The position numbers were made by a program, and so were the translations under genes. The notes under the pieces were generated by a model. That model saw only the letters and a program-made list of their open reading frames with translations. It was not told the origin of the DNA and made no database searches. 64,000 nt of DNA from Dipteronia dyeriana (taxonomy: Eukaryota; Streptophyta; Magnoliopsida; Sapindales; Sapindaceae), in assembly GCA_032871835.1 (NCBI GenBank), contig CM065303.1, positions 52,738,597-52,802,596 on the forward strand, read 5' to 3'. Below are positions 35,225-47,840 of the stretch, piece by piece (within the stretch, counting starts at the first letter, position 1; the number at the start of each line of letters is the position of its first letter).

Positions 35225-36239
35225 TGTGTAAGTTCTTCATTTTGTGATTGGCTTATTTCGTTGACAAACCATATTGAGGATATAAATATAAACCCAACTT
35301 CATAGAGAAGGGATTTTGAATGCTCTCTATGAACTCAAACTATATTGTGAGAGACCAAGACTCCGTAACAAATCAAATTAATATTTCTGGCCATCAGAAT
35401 CTTCTTACGAATTGCTACTAGTTCACCAACTAATTCAACAACCAATCAACAAACACTTCATCTCCCACGATCTCATTTAATTTATATTTCTTCGCTACAT
35501 AGATCACCATTCAACATATTTATTTGATTACATTTTGCTTTCATTATTAATTTGTTCTCTTTTGCTCAATATAGTCTATTTATGAACATATTACTGACTT
35601 GAGCGTCAAAGACTGCTCGGCAAGCACCACTCTGGTGTGCCAAACATTCTACATCTCTTTCTTGTCTTCTTTGTTCTTTACACGGGCTACAGGTCCATTT
35701 CAAACAATTTTAGAGTGATCCCTTCCAACATTTTTAGGAGAGTTTCTAAAATTAGAAACTCATTTCCATATTCTCTAAAAAAAATTGTTGTCACACCACA
35801 TTCGTATTGAAATTAGATAATTGCCTTGAAAACATTTTTTTCTATGTCATTATCGATCTATCCTATATGGCGCTAAATTTTCTCTAAATGCATAATAAAA
35901 TTAGAGATGCTCTTATACATTTGAAAACATTTCCAATGCAGTTATCTAACCCAAATATGAAAATGATGTGGCAGAATTTTTTTATAGAAATTGTGGATAT
36001 GTGTTTCTTAATTGTGAAACTCTACAAAAAATCCATATAGCATTTCTTAAAGAGCTTTTAACATTTCTCACCACGATTTAACGCTGAAGTATTATCTTCA
36101 CTGTTCTTCACCCTCCACCCATGAGTTCTTTTTTTTTTTTTTTACACGTGAATGTTGTTGAAAAATATGATAGAATATTTGCAGTTGAAGAGTAATCTAT
36201 TTTGGTTAATTAAAAAGTTTAATTGTACAGTAAAATATG
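35225..36239. other. Intergenic sequence
   Basis: No gene seen. 35225-35400 may hold further diverged plastid sequence, but I cannot align it. The remainder is AT-rich. Confidence 0.45.
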
Positions 36240-36540
36240 AGTAAAATATGAGAGAGATATCAATATTTTATTTTCGAGTCGCATCACTGCATATGTTATT
36301 TAAAAAAAATGTTATGCCTATAAACAAGATAAGGTTGGCTCGGTGACAGCTCATCACACCCACTCCACGATGGTAAAATAAAATATGAGAGAGATGTCAA
36401 TATTTTATTTTCGAGCCGCATCCACTGCATATGCTATTTCAAACAAAAAAAAATTGTTATGCCCATAAACAAAATGAGGTTGGCTCGGTGATAGCTCATC
36501 ACACCTACTCCACGAGAACGTGGGTTTGAATCTCTCCTCA
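36240..36540 (+). repeat. Tandem SINE-like repeat
   Basis: Two copies of about 135 bp (36240-36372 and 36373-36514), each with ATGAGAGAGAT(A/G)TCAATATTTT, GTTATGCC.ATAAAC and GGTTGGCTCGGTGA.AGCTC. The second continues into GTGGGTTTGAATCTCTCC. The words TGGCTCGGTGA and GGTTTGAATC resemble Pol III boxes A and B, so a tRNA-derived SINE is plausible. Confidence 0.5.
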
Positions 36541-36639
36541 TCAAAAACCTGGAATGATTTTAATATTACAAAATAAAATAAAATTCATTGCCCATATTGT
36601 TATAGTCAACTTAATTGACCCATTATCCGGTTATCCTGA

Positions 36640-38310
36640 GGCCGTGTTTGATTTTTCCACTTAATATTTAATGACACTTAATGTGCTCTGTTGACGTTGA
36701 TTTCTGGATTGTGTCAGAAAAGCCAACAAGGATTGGATTTCGGCTATTAATTCAAAGAGAGAGAGATTCAGAGAGAGTAACGAAGACACAAGTTTTACGT
36801 GGTAAAACTCCGATGACCGGAGAAACGTCCACGGATGGTTGAAAGATCAACCGAGCCAAAATCCACTATGAAAATATGATGTTTACAAGCTCTCGATCTC
36901 TCTTTCTTCTCTCTGTATTTTTCTGTCGCTTGTTGTGTATGCTATCTTGCCTATCTCTTTTTTTGGGACGAGATTATGGGTCTATTTATATGTTTATAGA
37001 ACCCTAATCTGCTTTGTTCAAGTAATACAAGATCTTTGCATTTAATTGTGATTCGGTTACTTGCTTGAGGTTGATTGTCTTCTTTCCTGTTTCAGAGTCT
37101 TTTATGGAAATCGAGTGGGATTCTAGTAGAGCGGTTTTATTTGGACTTGTTTCCTTATAAGAATGTAGTCTTTGTAGCGAAATCAATTTGTTTCCTGATT
37201 GAGGATTCTTCTAGCTCAGTATTCTGTTCTCTTTGGGATTCTTCCTGATGGATATTTTCACGTATTTAATGACTTAATCCATGTGAATTAAGCACCAAGT
37301 TTCTTACTCGGGTCGCATTTATCCCGAGTAAGAATAAGACTTGTTGGTCCCGAATAGCGTCGTTTAAGCCCGAGTAGAATAAGCTTTTTTGCTAATCCCG
37401 GGTACTTTAATTGATTCAGAGTAATTTTAGTTGATCTCGAGTAGGCCTTGCCATGCTACCTGTTTACTCGGGCTTTCTTCTCTTTAATAATGCCTCGTAG
37501 GATATTTCTTGAGTGTCTATTTAGGCGTCCACCTGGCAATTTTCTCCTTCCTGTCAATGACGTGTATGCTTGGTAAAATTCACATACTACATGCTCCATT
37601 AAGTTATTTTATTTGTTTTTTAAATGATAAAATCACTTAAAGAACCCTTAAAATCACTTGTTTAGAAAAGTGAAAATATTTAACTTTTCACTTAATAAAA
37701 GTCCACTGAAATTTAATGCAAATTTTTACTACCAAAATCATCTTCACCAATCTAACTAATTTCCAATTTTGTTTTCCGTTAAACTGCTATTCATAATATT
37801 TTTTTTTCTTTCTAACCATAAACAATTACAACATCACAAAACCTAATCATTTCAAAACTCAAACAATTAGATACTGGTTTTTCTACCATATTCCAATTTT
37901 TGGTAAGGCGTCATTATTTTTTTTCCTCATAATTTGATAATTAGTTTTATTTTAGAGTTTGATTGCATCTAAATAATATTATTAAAATAAATTTAAAATA
38001 TTATTAATAACTAAATAATTTTGTTTTAAGATTATTAAATTATTTTTTATAGTTATCCTTAATAAATTAAAATGTAAATATATAACAAATAATTAGAAGG
38101 ATATAGATGTAAAAGTATTAATTTTTAGATATTTATAAATTTAAAAAACAAATAGTTTATCATTTAATTCAGTTTTCAGTGAAAAAAATAAATATGTTTT
38201 TCAAATTCCAGTCTTCAATCACTATTCAGCCTTCAACGGCATTCAATATTGTTCGGTCTTCAAACAAAAATTCAAACGGAGTCCGAGTCTCTGGCCACCA
38301 AACATGACCC
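36640..38310. mobile_element. TIR element split by a solo LTR
   Basis: The left end GGCCGTGTTTGATTTTTCC and the reverse of the right end GGGTCATGTTTGGTGGCC are similar. Its right part (TTCAAACGGAG, GTTCGGTCTTCAAAC, TTCAATCACTATTCAG) resembles, reversed, the left part of the element at 18481-19233. The solo LTR at 36689-37591 interrupts it, so this element is older. Confidence 0.5.
36689..37591 (-). repeat. Solo LTR of the Tat-like gypsy element
   Basis: 903 bp, TGTTGACGTTGATTTCTGG...CACATACTACA, matching the LTRs of 38825-50698 in the same orientation. The exact 5-bp duplication TGCTC flanks it (36684-36688, 37592-37596). It keeps the repeated CCCGAGTA words typical of this LTR (37310-37450). 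It was formed by LTR-LTR recombination with loss of the interior. Confidence 0.9.
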
Positions 38311-38819
38311 AAATTTTGGAAGTTGTCAACGAGTGTATACAGGATTACAGGCGCGTAAAAAAAGTGTGTTGATTAATGCTCATTAATTAGAAAATCATCG
38401 AAATATATGTTTGAGTATTTTTTAAGTTGAGCTTTGTATTTAATTGTTATAAAAAAATAAAATTTGAGAGAAAAAGAACCATTAATGTATAAAATTACAT
38501 TTAAGAGGATGTAACCATCTTGCCCCAAAAGAATAAAAAATAAAAATCTTATTTCATTTTTGTTATTTTTTTTAACAAAGAGTTAATCGGTTAATCCTAT
38601 TCTTAATTTTATAAAATAAAATAATTTATCGGTCAATATATATAATAATGGATAATTGTTGACATCCAATACTTTTATTCATCATTTATATCTAACTTGA
38701 TGTGACATCTAATATGATATTTCCTTCACAGTTGCCATATCACCATATCATCACATTTTAATTTTTTATTTAGTTTTATATTAAAGTACTAGATTTAAGG
38801 AATACAAATTTTTTTAATT
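38311..38819. other. AT-rich spacer between two elements
   Basis: No gene seen. It ends at the left target duplication CAATT (38820-38824) of the gypsy element. Confidence 0.5.
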
Positions 38820-38824
38820 CAATT

Positions 38825-39720
38825 TGTTGACGTCAATTTCTGGTTTGTATCAGAAAAGCTAACAAGGATTGGATTTCGGTCGTGATTTGAAAGAGAAAGA
38901 GAAGGAGAAAATAAACAAACGCGAGTTTTTTACATGGTAAAACTCCGATGGCCGGAGAAACGTCCACGGATGGTTGAATGATCAACCAAGCCAAAATCCA
39001 CTATGAAATTATGATGTTTACAAGCTCTCGATCTCTCTCTCGATCTCTCTTTCTTCTCTCTGTCTTTTTTTTTCCTATGAATGCTGCATATCTCTTTGGC
39101 GAGATTATGGGTCTATTTATATGTTTATAGAACCCTAATCTGCTTCGTACAAATAATGGAAGATATTTGTATTTAATTACAATTATTATGATTATTTACT
39201 TGCTCGAAGCTGATTGTCTTCTTTCCTGTTTCGGAGTCTTGTATTGAGATCGAACGGGACTCTAGTAATATAGTCCAATTAGGACTTATTTCCTTATAAG
39301 AGCATAGTCTTTTTGAAAGAATAAAGTTGTTACCCGATTAGGAACCTTTCCTGTTTAATATTCTGTTTTTGTTGGGATTCCTTTTTGATATGGATCTCTT
39401 CGTGCATCTTAATAATGACTTGATCCACGTGGCTATGCGCTAGGCTTCTATTCAGTTTTCTTCATGATCGTCCCGAGTAAGAACAATACCTGCTGGTCCC
39501 GAGTAACATCATTTATTCCCGAGTAGAAATGTCATCTAACCAGCCCCGAGTTATCTTTTAACTGATCCTGAGTAGGTTTTGTTCTACACCTGCTTACTCC
39601 GGTTTTCTCTTATTCGGTGCTGTCTTGTAGGATATTTTCTGAATGCCTACTCGGATGTCCACTTAGCAATTTATCCTCTTTGAAGATGACGTGTACGTAC
39701 GGTAAAATTCACATACGACA
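38825..39720 (-). repeat. LTR (3' in minus orientation) of the Tat-like element
   Basis: 896 bp, TGTTGACG...CATACGACA. It resembles 49818-50698 with scattered substitutions and small indels. Contains repeated CCCGAGTA words near 39470-39600. Confidence 0.92.
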
Positions 39721-39731
39721 ATACCCCCTTA
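39721..39731 (-). promoter_or_regulatory. Polypurine tract
   Basis: The minus strand reads TAAGGGGGTAT immediately before the LTR; this is the expected primer position for plus-strand cDNA synthesis and supports the minus orientation. Confidence 0.75.
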
Positions 39732-40228
39732 AAATATTTTTGCTAAACAGGGTTTTATTTCGGGTAAAAATATTTTAATTAGTTTTTTTTTCAATATCTT
39801 TTTAGTGCCCGAGTAAATATCTTGTTATAATGACGTGTCTTAATGGTGACTCTGCAAATTTGATTTGCCTCCTCACACGAGATCTGTAATGACGGTGACG
39901 TTTTAGAGTTCTAACGGCGAAAGCTAGTTCTTTTTTTGACACATGTCATTCGCCTCTTCGTTTTTCGATATCATTTATGAGAAACGACTAACGCGTTTCC
40001 CACCGTGCACCACCTACATCATCAATCCTCATCATTGTTTCTTTCCCGCCTTGAGATCCTAGGGTTTCGTGTTATAATTTCTTTAAATTCTTCACTGAGA
40101 GAGCGTTGGTTCATTCTGGAAAAATTTTCAGCATAATTTTTTTCTTAAACCCAGATTTCTTTAGGCAGAAGGTCATGACTTTCCATTGAAAATCTTGCAT
40201 CAAACTTTATTCAAGGTTAGTTTTAATG

Positions 40229-43110
40229 GAGCCATCTTCCCATCATCATCTTTTTAATATCGCTCTTGATGCATTAGAACGTGGGGATTTCTAGTTGGTT
40301 TCTTGCATTAGAAGATTACTGGGGAAATCCCCGCTGATGACCTTCCATTTTTAGAAGTTGATATTTATAGGCTTCACCCTGACGTCACTTTTAGTCTTGT
40401 ATCCAATTCTTTATCTAGTTCTAATTCTGACGTTTCTAATCACAGGGTACCTCTTCAAATGATGGGGAAACATCAAAGCAAAAGTGAAGTCCGTAAGCAC
40501 AACTTGGGCAATATCCGGATCAGGGAGCAAACTGTCAACGAGAACGACGTCTTGTCTCACTTTCTCTATTGACCGCCCGAGTGGGTTTGACATCGAGCCG
40601 AATGTGGTCGGGCCAGATGAGATAGAGAAGTATAGTGCCCGATTCAATCTGCCCAATTCGGTCACTCTGATTCCAGCTAGTGATAGAGCTGTGTGGAATC
40701 CTCCCCCGAGCATGGTGGCTATCTATGGATCCATGCTCTGCTGCGGTGTCACTCTCCCTTTTCAGCCATTTATTGTATGGTTTCTGGTTGAAATAGAGAT
40801 CGCTCCGGCTCAACTGGCCTCGAATAGCTACAAAATCTTGATGTTCATATGGCACATGTACAGCCGGATGAACATGTCACCGTCTTCCCCGAATGAATTC
40901 AAGCATTTATTTATGTTGAGGCAGTCTGGCAAGACAGGAACCTATTTTCTCATGTCTAATTCGCCAGACTGTTGGGTCCCCGAGGGGACAAAGGTGAACC
41001 GGGGAGCTGATATCTCTGATGACCCAAAAAAGAGGGGTTTTGTATGGGGGTTCCCTACCTCCAACAAGTTATAGAAGAACAGTTGATTTTTCACCGGAGG
41101 GAGCCTCGGTCTTGAAGTCACCCTCAGATCTGGGGATTCTCGTGCGGTGTTGAAAGTCCCCCATTTCTTATATTCCCTAAAGACATGGAACAAAAAGAAT
41201 ATTGATTACAACGATACTGAGCTGACCAGACTTACTCGGGCAGTAGTTCGCACTTTGGAGAAGATGAGCAAGATTTATCTTTTTGTTGAGGTGAAGATGA
41301 TATAGTTTGGCTTCTTCAAATAAATATCGGGCTACCGCAGGCGATGTAAGTGATTTTTACAACCTTTTCCTTTCCCTTGTTAACTTTTTTTTTTATAAAT
41401 TCTAACGCGGTTCCTTTTTTCTTCTTAGTGTATGATACGGACATCGTCTGAGATCTTCAGGCTCACCAAGTAAAGTCAATTATTCATGCGAGTCGGAAAG
41501 AAGCTTCTTGTCAAAGTAACCAAGGCATCACCCCTTCTGAGTCTGATGAGGAGACTGATGCGGTCGAAGAGCAAGTTCCCGAAGATGCCCCTAAGGACGT
41601 TGTTCAACCGACCGCCGGAGAGACAAGTGGTCCGAGTGGCTCGACCGATACTCAACTGCCTGGTGACGAGCAAGGGCAGAGTGAAGGTCCTGGTGAAGAG
41701 CCTACCGCTCAGACTGACATCGGTGATGGAGTTAATACCTCCACGGGATAAGCACTTGCAAATCCTGAATTTTTTAAAGTCTTTCAGGATGATACTCAGA
41801 AAGATCCCACAGCTGATCTCAGTTTCCACCGCTCTCAGGGTGAGAAACGGAAGGCAATTGGCTCTCCAACTCGTCCTCTCAAGGTCCCTTGGGTGGTCTC
41901 TTTCATCGACTCCAGCGATGAAGATATTGTGGCTGAGACTTATCTGAGTGCTGATGTTGGAGCATCGACGGATGTGGAGGCTTCGGAGCCGAACAAGGGT
42001 TTCCCTCCCCCCGAGGTTGAAGATCTAGGAGCTGAACCCTCAGGGGTTCCTTCACATCCTTCTCCCCAGGATATGCTGCGGGAGATGTCTTCTGGTCGGG
42101 CTTTTATTGGGGATGACCGCTGGAGCTACTTTCGGGATGGCTCCCTGACTGAACGTCTTTAAAACTTCTTTAACGGTGCATCTTATGTAAGTTATCCTTA
42201 ACTTCCTTCAGTTGCTCTGTTTGTTTGGCAGATTTTTAATCGAACTTCTTTATAGATGGTGACCGAGTTCGTTGAGCTGGTTCAGACTCAGTAACATCAA
42301 GTTGATAGAATAAGACGTCTAGAAGCTCATCTGAAGGAGAGTGAGAATCAACGTGCTCGGGTCAAAACGGCTTATCAACAAGAGCTTGGTTTTGCCCAAG
42401 TTTTTACCGACCACTGCTTGGCGAAGCAGGTTGAAGTCGAGGAGAAAGCTTCTTTATCAGAGAAGAAGGCAATATCACTTCAAAATTTGTTATCCTCTGC
42501 CTAAGAATCCATGCTTAAGGCCGGGGAGGAAGCGGAGCAATCCAAGTCGGCGTATGAGCAAAAAATTGAAGATTTGGAACCCCAGGCTCTAACAGTCGAA
42601 TCTTTGTCCCGAGAAACCAGGCTAGAACTTGAAGTCCAAGGGGTGGATCATTTTAAAAGATCCCCTGCCTATGACGCCTTTCTCTTTCGGGAGTTTTAGC
42701 GAGGGCTAGTTTCAACTGGTGAGTTCTTCAAAGTCAAGAATAGGGTGACTGAGAAGGCCCGAACTAATTAGGAGCTGTCAATCAAACATCATGTGGATCG
42801 GTCCTTGGAATCTCTCCAGACTCAGATGAAGGAATGTAGGGCTTACTGCCGCAGCCGAGGCAAGGAGCCCCATCCAATGCATTTGGAGGTTCCATCTGAG
42901 CATTCCCTCTCGACTTTTTACGCCAGTGAAGAGTCAGTCGTTAAAGGTGTGGTGCCTGATATTGGGCCGATCCCAGGGGAGGATTACAGCCAATGGATGG
43001 ACGATTCGATAGACAAAATTGATTGGCCATCTAATGAGAGCCTGCTCCGTGAATACGAGATGGTGCCAAACCCGAGTATTGGCAAGAGCTCCAAATCCTC
43101 ACAATCCTGA
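40229..43110 (+). pseudogene. Antisense additional ORF (aORF) of the Tat-like element, broken
   Basis: It lies between integrase and the polypurine tract, on the strand opposite to gag-pol. The first part (40229-41346) reads IPADDLPFLEVDIYRLHPDV and then, in another frame, LPNSVTLIPASDRAVWNPPP, LPFQPFIVWFLVEIEIAPAQ and KKRGFVWGF. This resembles the family named putative gypsy-type transposase (PF04195). Then come an acidic Ser/Pro/Glu-rich part (about 41430-42160) and a coiled-coil-like, charged C-terminal part (42256-43110, e.g. KASLSEKKAISLQ, QKIEDLEPQA). GT/AG-type breaks occur near 41346/41430 and 42187/42255, so it was probably spliced. Stops (TAG after ALERGDF, TAA, TAG) disable it. Such aORFs are described in Tat elements; their role is unknown. 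Confidence 0.65.
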
Positions 43111-43283
43111 TTTTTGTAGATAGGATTCTGTAACAATTTTTTGTAATTTTTTTTTGTAATGATTCTTTTGTAAAAGAACTTTAACCATTGTTTTGAGAGA
43201 TCAATAAAATTCCGAGTAGCTTCTGAACCGAGTGGTCTTAATCTTGATTCTTTGCTCAAGAAATTTCTTTAACTTAAATCTGC

Positions 43284-43575
43284 TGCCAAGTATCTCACTA
43301 AACTTTTTAATGTTTGGATAACTTCACCGAGTATCTTATTAAACCGGTTGTTTACCCGAATAGCTTTAAACGCCAAGTATCTTATTAAACTGGCTCTTGT
43401 GATCTTTATGTCAAGTATCTTATTAAACTGGTTGTTGTCTTCATGCCAAGTATCATATTAAACTGGCTCTTTCTGATGTTCGGGTAACTTAGCCGAGTAT
43501 CTTATTAAACCGGCTTCGTTCCCCGAATAATTGTTTAATCCCAAGTATTTTTATTAAACTGGCTGGTATTAATAA
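43284..43575 (+). repeat. Tandem repeat, AAGTATCTTATTAAACTGGCT units
   Basis: About seven units spaced some 35-50 bp apart, each with a version of (C/G)AAGTATCTTATTAAAC(T/C)GG, separated by variable CCCGAATA-like spacers. It lies in the untranslated region between the aORF end and integrase. The spacers echo the CCCGAGTA words of the LTR. Confidence 0.85.
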
Positions 43576-44141
43576 CCGAGTCATCTTAAAACAGTCGAGT
43601 AGGTTTATACTTGTGTTTCATACACGGTTGTTACCCAAACATTACATCAAGGCTCACCATGATCATATGTTCGAGTCCTTACGTATTACCAAGGACGTCT
43701 CCCCAGTTTTTGTGTGCAAGAGTTTGCCGAATCGTTAAGCTTTGCTTAACACAGCTATGCATTTCACCGGAATTTTTCCCGATAGCGTCCCGAGCTGGCG
43801 CATCGGGTTTGCCTTTTTGCTAAGGTCAATTGACCTTACTCGGCTGGCATGCTCCTTTGAGCTTCTCCGCCTATTCGGGAACTAATGCTCCCGAGTATTC
43901 TATTTACATGTTATTATCATGTTTGTCTTCCATATGTTCTTATTATCATATGCTTTCTTTTGGAAATCCCGAGTTTGATGTTTTTATCTCTCGAAAATCC
44001 TGAATTTGATTTTTTCTATTCATAACTGCAAAATCAACAAAGTTTTAAATTCCACAATTAATAGTTAACCTAACTAAAATTTTCCTGACTAGAACAAGGA
44101 ATTTAAGGATAGAAAATCTTCAGGTATTAGGCATTGCATGG

Positions 44142-45270
44142 TCAGGGTAAAACCCCTCCATTGGGTCGTGCAATCCAATACGCTCCATGACCAGCTATTC
44201 CTTCGACTTTGTATGGGCCTTCGCACTTGTCAGTTAGAGAACCTGCAACTTTATTTTTTGTGTTCAACGACACCTTCCTGAGTACCAGGTCTCCCAGCTG
44301 AAATTTTCTGACTCGAACATGAGAGTTGTAGTGGCAAGCTACTCTTTGTTGATATGCCATGTTTCGTATTCGGGATTTCTCCATTTTCTCTTCTAGCTCA
44401 TCTAGACTCTGTAATAGCATATCAACATTCTGATCTTCATCATATAGCCTGACCCGAGGTGACGTATATGATGTTTCTATAGGGATAACAGCTTCTGTTT
44501 CAAACGCTAAAGTGAATGGAGTCTCTCATGTTGATGTTCTTGCCATTGTCAGATATGCCCATAATACTTCGGGAAGCTTTTCAACCCAACTTTCTTTCTT
44601 GACATCTAGCTTTGCCTTGATTGTGTGCTTGATGATTTTGTTCACTACTTCAACCTGCCCATTTGTTTGAGTGTGGGCAGGTGTGGCATAGTAATTGGCA
44701 GTCTGGTACTCTTTACACAACTGTCTGAATTTCAGGTTATCAAACTAGGTGCCATTGTCAATGATTATAGTGTTTGAGACTCCAAACCTATAAAGTATAT
44801 TCTTTTTCATTGAATTTGTGGTGTTTGCTTCTGTGATATGCACTAATGCTTCAGCTTCTACCCACTTCGTGAAATAATCAATGGCTACTATGGCATGCTT
44901 CGCTCCACCCCCTGTCTTGGCTGATATTGGGCAAATTAGATCCAAACCTCACATGGCAAATGGCCATGGGGATGTGAGGTTTCTGAGCTGCTCAGGGGGT
45001 TATCGGATGTCATTAGCAATCCTTTAGAAAGTATTGCAACTTTCCGAACACTGCTGTTCATCTGAAAACAGAGTTGGCCAATAATACCCTTGCATGAGTA
45101 CCTTGTGTGCCAAACTTTTACCCCCACTGTGGTTTCCGCAAACTCCTCCATGGATTTCCTGTAATATCCGATATGCATCCTCCTCTGGCCCACATCTTTG
45201 GAGTGTTCAGGAATACCCCCTTCTGTATAGTTCTCCTCCAATCAATGTGTATCTTGTTGATCTATACCTG
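44142..45270 (-). pseudogene. Integrase region of the Tat-like element
   Basis: Minus strand: a zinc-binding-like start (IHGGVCGNHSGGKSLAHKVL, QGYYWPT), then the catalytic core with Asp in AIDYFTKWVEAEA, Asp in IIIDNGT and Glu in NGQVEVVNK. The C-terminal part reads VRKFQLGDLVLRKV and GPYKVEG. Integrase would insert the cDNA. Stops occur between these motifs (just after DNGT and after ARTST) and there is a frame change near 45000, so no intact protein is made. Confidence 0.88.
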
Positions 45271-45277
45271 ATACGTT

Positions 45278-47122
45278 TTACTTGTAAGGGATCGTCCGGG
45301 AGCATACCTTCTTCCAGGAACCTTTTAGCTGAGTCATCCAATCATCTGGAGGTGTTCGGATTTTTGAAATTTCTAAGTTTCTTGGTGCAGCAGTGCTCGG
45401 TTTGAGGAGATGTGCAACCAGAATAGTTTTTGGCCTGATTGTGGTTGTTGCTGACGCTAGTTTGGATAATGCGTCTGCCTTTTCATTCTCCTCCCTGGGG
45501 ATCTGAGCAATCTTATATTCTTTAAATTTTTGGAGGAGCTGTTTTGCAATGTCACGGTAGGCTATCATGCCTTCATCCTTGTCTTGGTACTCGTCTAGGA
45601 CTTGGTTGACAACTACCTTTGAATCACTGAATATCTCGACTTCATCTGCCTCGAGAGCTATACAGACTCTGAGTCCATCTAGTAGTGCCTCGTACTCTGC
45701 TTGATTGTTGGTTGCTTTGAAGTCAAACCTCATGGCATATTCGACATCATCTCCTTCTAGAGTGCATACTACAATCCCTGCCCCGCTGCCATGAGTGTTT
45801 GAAGAGCCATCAACATACAGTTTCTATGTGAAATTTTTACCCAACATCTTTTTTACTTCCAGGTTCGGTTCTGTAAACTCTACTATAAAGTCTGCCACCG
45901 CTTGCCCTTTGAGAGATGTCCTAGGGATGTAGTGGATATCGAATTCACTTAGCTCGATTGCCCATTTGGTTAATCTCCCTGAAATATTCGGCTTCTGTTA
46001 AATCTGCTTCAATGGACAATCGGTGAGAATCTGGATTGTATGAGCCTGAAAGTATGGCCTTAGCTTCCTTGCTGTTGAAACTAGTGCTAGGGCCATTTTT
46101 TATGCCTGTGAATATCTGGTCTCGGCTGGCAGAAGTGTCTTGCTGGTATAGTATACTGGCTTATGTACTCCATCTTCTGTTCAAACTAGGAATGAGCTTG
46201 CTACTAGTCCTATAATTGATAAGTACAGTTGGGGTTTTTCTCCCATCTGAGGTTTCAAAAGGATGGGAGCCTGCCCTAGGTATTCTTTAATTTTTAAGAA
46301 TGTCTGCTCACACTCTTCGTTCCATTCGAGTTCTTTCCCTTTTCTAATTACTTTGAAAAAGGGTGCACATCTGTCTGTGGCCTTTGAGATGAATCTACCC
46401 AAGGAAGCTAAGAATCCTGTTAGGCGCTGCACTTCTTTGAGTGTCCTCGGTGAAGTCATTTTCTGTAGAGCCTGGATCTTCTCAGGATTAACTTCGATTC
46501 CTCTTTGGTGAACTTGAAAACCTAGGAATCTTCCTGAAGGAACCCCGAATAAACACTTGTTCGGATTTAGCTTCATTTGGTATCTCCTCAAGACATCATA
46601 TGTTTCTCACAGGTCTGACGTATGCTTATCTACCATGATGCTCTGGGTCAGCATGTCATCTATGTATACTTCCATATTCCTTCCAATTTGTCGTGCAAAG
46701 ATTCTGTTGACTAGCCTTTGATATGTTGCCCCTGCATTTTTTAGCCCGAAGGGCATTACTATGTAACAGTACAAACCCTGATCAGTTGTGAATGCTGTTT
46801 TTTCTTCGTCAGCCTTGTTCATCCGGATTTGGTTATATCCCGAGTAGACGTCCATGAAACTGAGCAACTCATGGCCTGATGTAGCGTCCACCAACTGATC
46901 TATCCTCGGAAGTGGAAAACCGTTTTTCGGGCATGCTTTGTTCAGATTTGTAAAATCTACGCACATCCTCCATTGTCCATTCTTCTTTTGGACGAGGACT
47001 ACATTAGCTACCCATTGAGGGTAATTGACCTCTCTAATCGATCCTACAACGAGTAGATTCTCTACTTCCTGTTTGATTGCCTGACTTCTCTCGAGATGGA
47101 ATGATCTTCTCTTTTGTATCAC
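45278..47122 (-). pseudogene. Reverse transcriptase and dual RNase H of the Tat-like element
   Basis: Minus strand: RT palm and fingers (47122-46607) with RMCVDFTNLNKACPKN, FMDVYSGYNQI, MPFGLKNAGATYQR and the catalytic YIDDM. The connection follows (46591-46181: FLGFQVHQRGIEVNPEKI, KEVQRLTGFLASLGRF). RNase H comes next (46180-45960: KPVYYTSKTLLPAE). A second RNase H-like domain (45850-45290) has LYVDGSSNTHGSGAG, NNQAEYEALLDGL, IFSDSKVVVNQ and PREENEKADALSKLA. The family copies element RNA to DNA. In-frame stops separate these blocks (after KHTSDL, after ASSFLV, others). Confidence 0.92.
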
Positions 47123-47164
47123 CGGTTTTACATTCAGGTCTACTGTGAGATGATGAGATATTAT

Positions 47165-47840
47165 TTAGGCATCTACCCCGACCATGTCTTCGTGACTCCA
47201 GACGAACACATCCATGTATTCTTTGAGTAAATCAATGAGGCTTTGTTTGACTATTCTTTCCTGGTTGGCCCCGATCTTGATCTTTTTGTCTGGTTTATCT
47301 TCTTTCAAGATGTTTTCTTCGACCGGTTCAGTTTTGGATTCATTCGGCTCTTCCCTTGGATCAAATTCGAAGGATAGTGGCTCTTTATTCTGATTCAGCT
47401 GTGTTATGGTGCAAACCTGCTCATCATTCTTATCTTTGTATACTAACATGTTAGCTCTTTAAGGCCATCTCTTGGGATCCCTTGACCACTTCGACCCCCT
47501 GTTCGGTCGGGAACTTAATCATTAAGGCATATGTGGTTGTTACGGCCTTAGTTTTATTAAGGAATGGTTGTCCCAGTAATGCATTATATGGCCAATTGTC
47601 CAAATCCACCACCACAAAATCGAGCAATACAGTTCTTTGGCAAGGTGCCACTTCAATCTTAACTGGTAGCTTTACGGTCCCGAGTGGCCTGACCTTGACT
47701 CCCTAAAATCCTCTGAGTGGAGTATAGAAGGGTTGTAGATCCTTTCGGTCTAACCTGAGTTGATTGTAGACGGCTACATTAAGAATGTCTGCCACGCTTC
47801 CATTGTCTATCAAGTTCCTCCTAACTTCCCGGTGACCAAT
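47165..47840 (-). pseudogene. Aspartic protease region of the Tat-like element
   Basis: Minus strand: the active-site-like LIDNGSVADIL (about 47825-47790), then LDFVVVDLDNWPYNALLGQP (47650-47550) with the family's YNALLGRP-type flap end. The linker to RT (47449-47165) has SLIDLLKEYMDVFVWSHEDM. The protease would cut the polyprotein. A stop follows the early part (TAG near 47703) and another lies before 47449. Confidence 0.8.
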
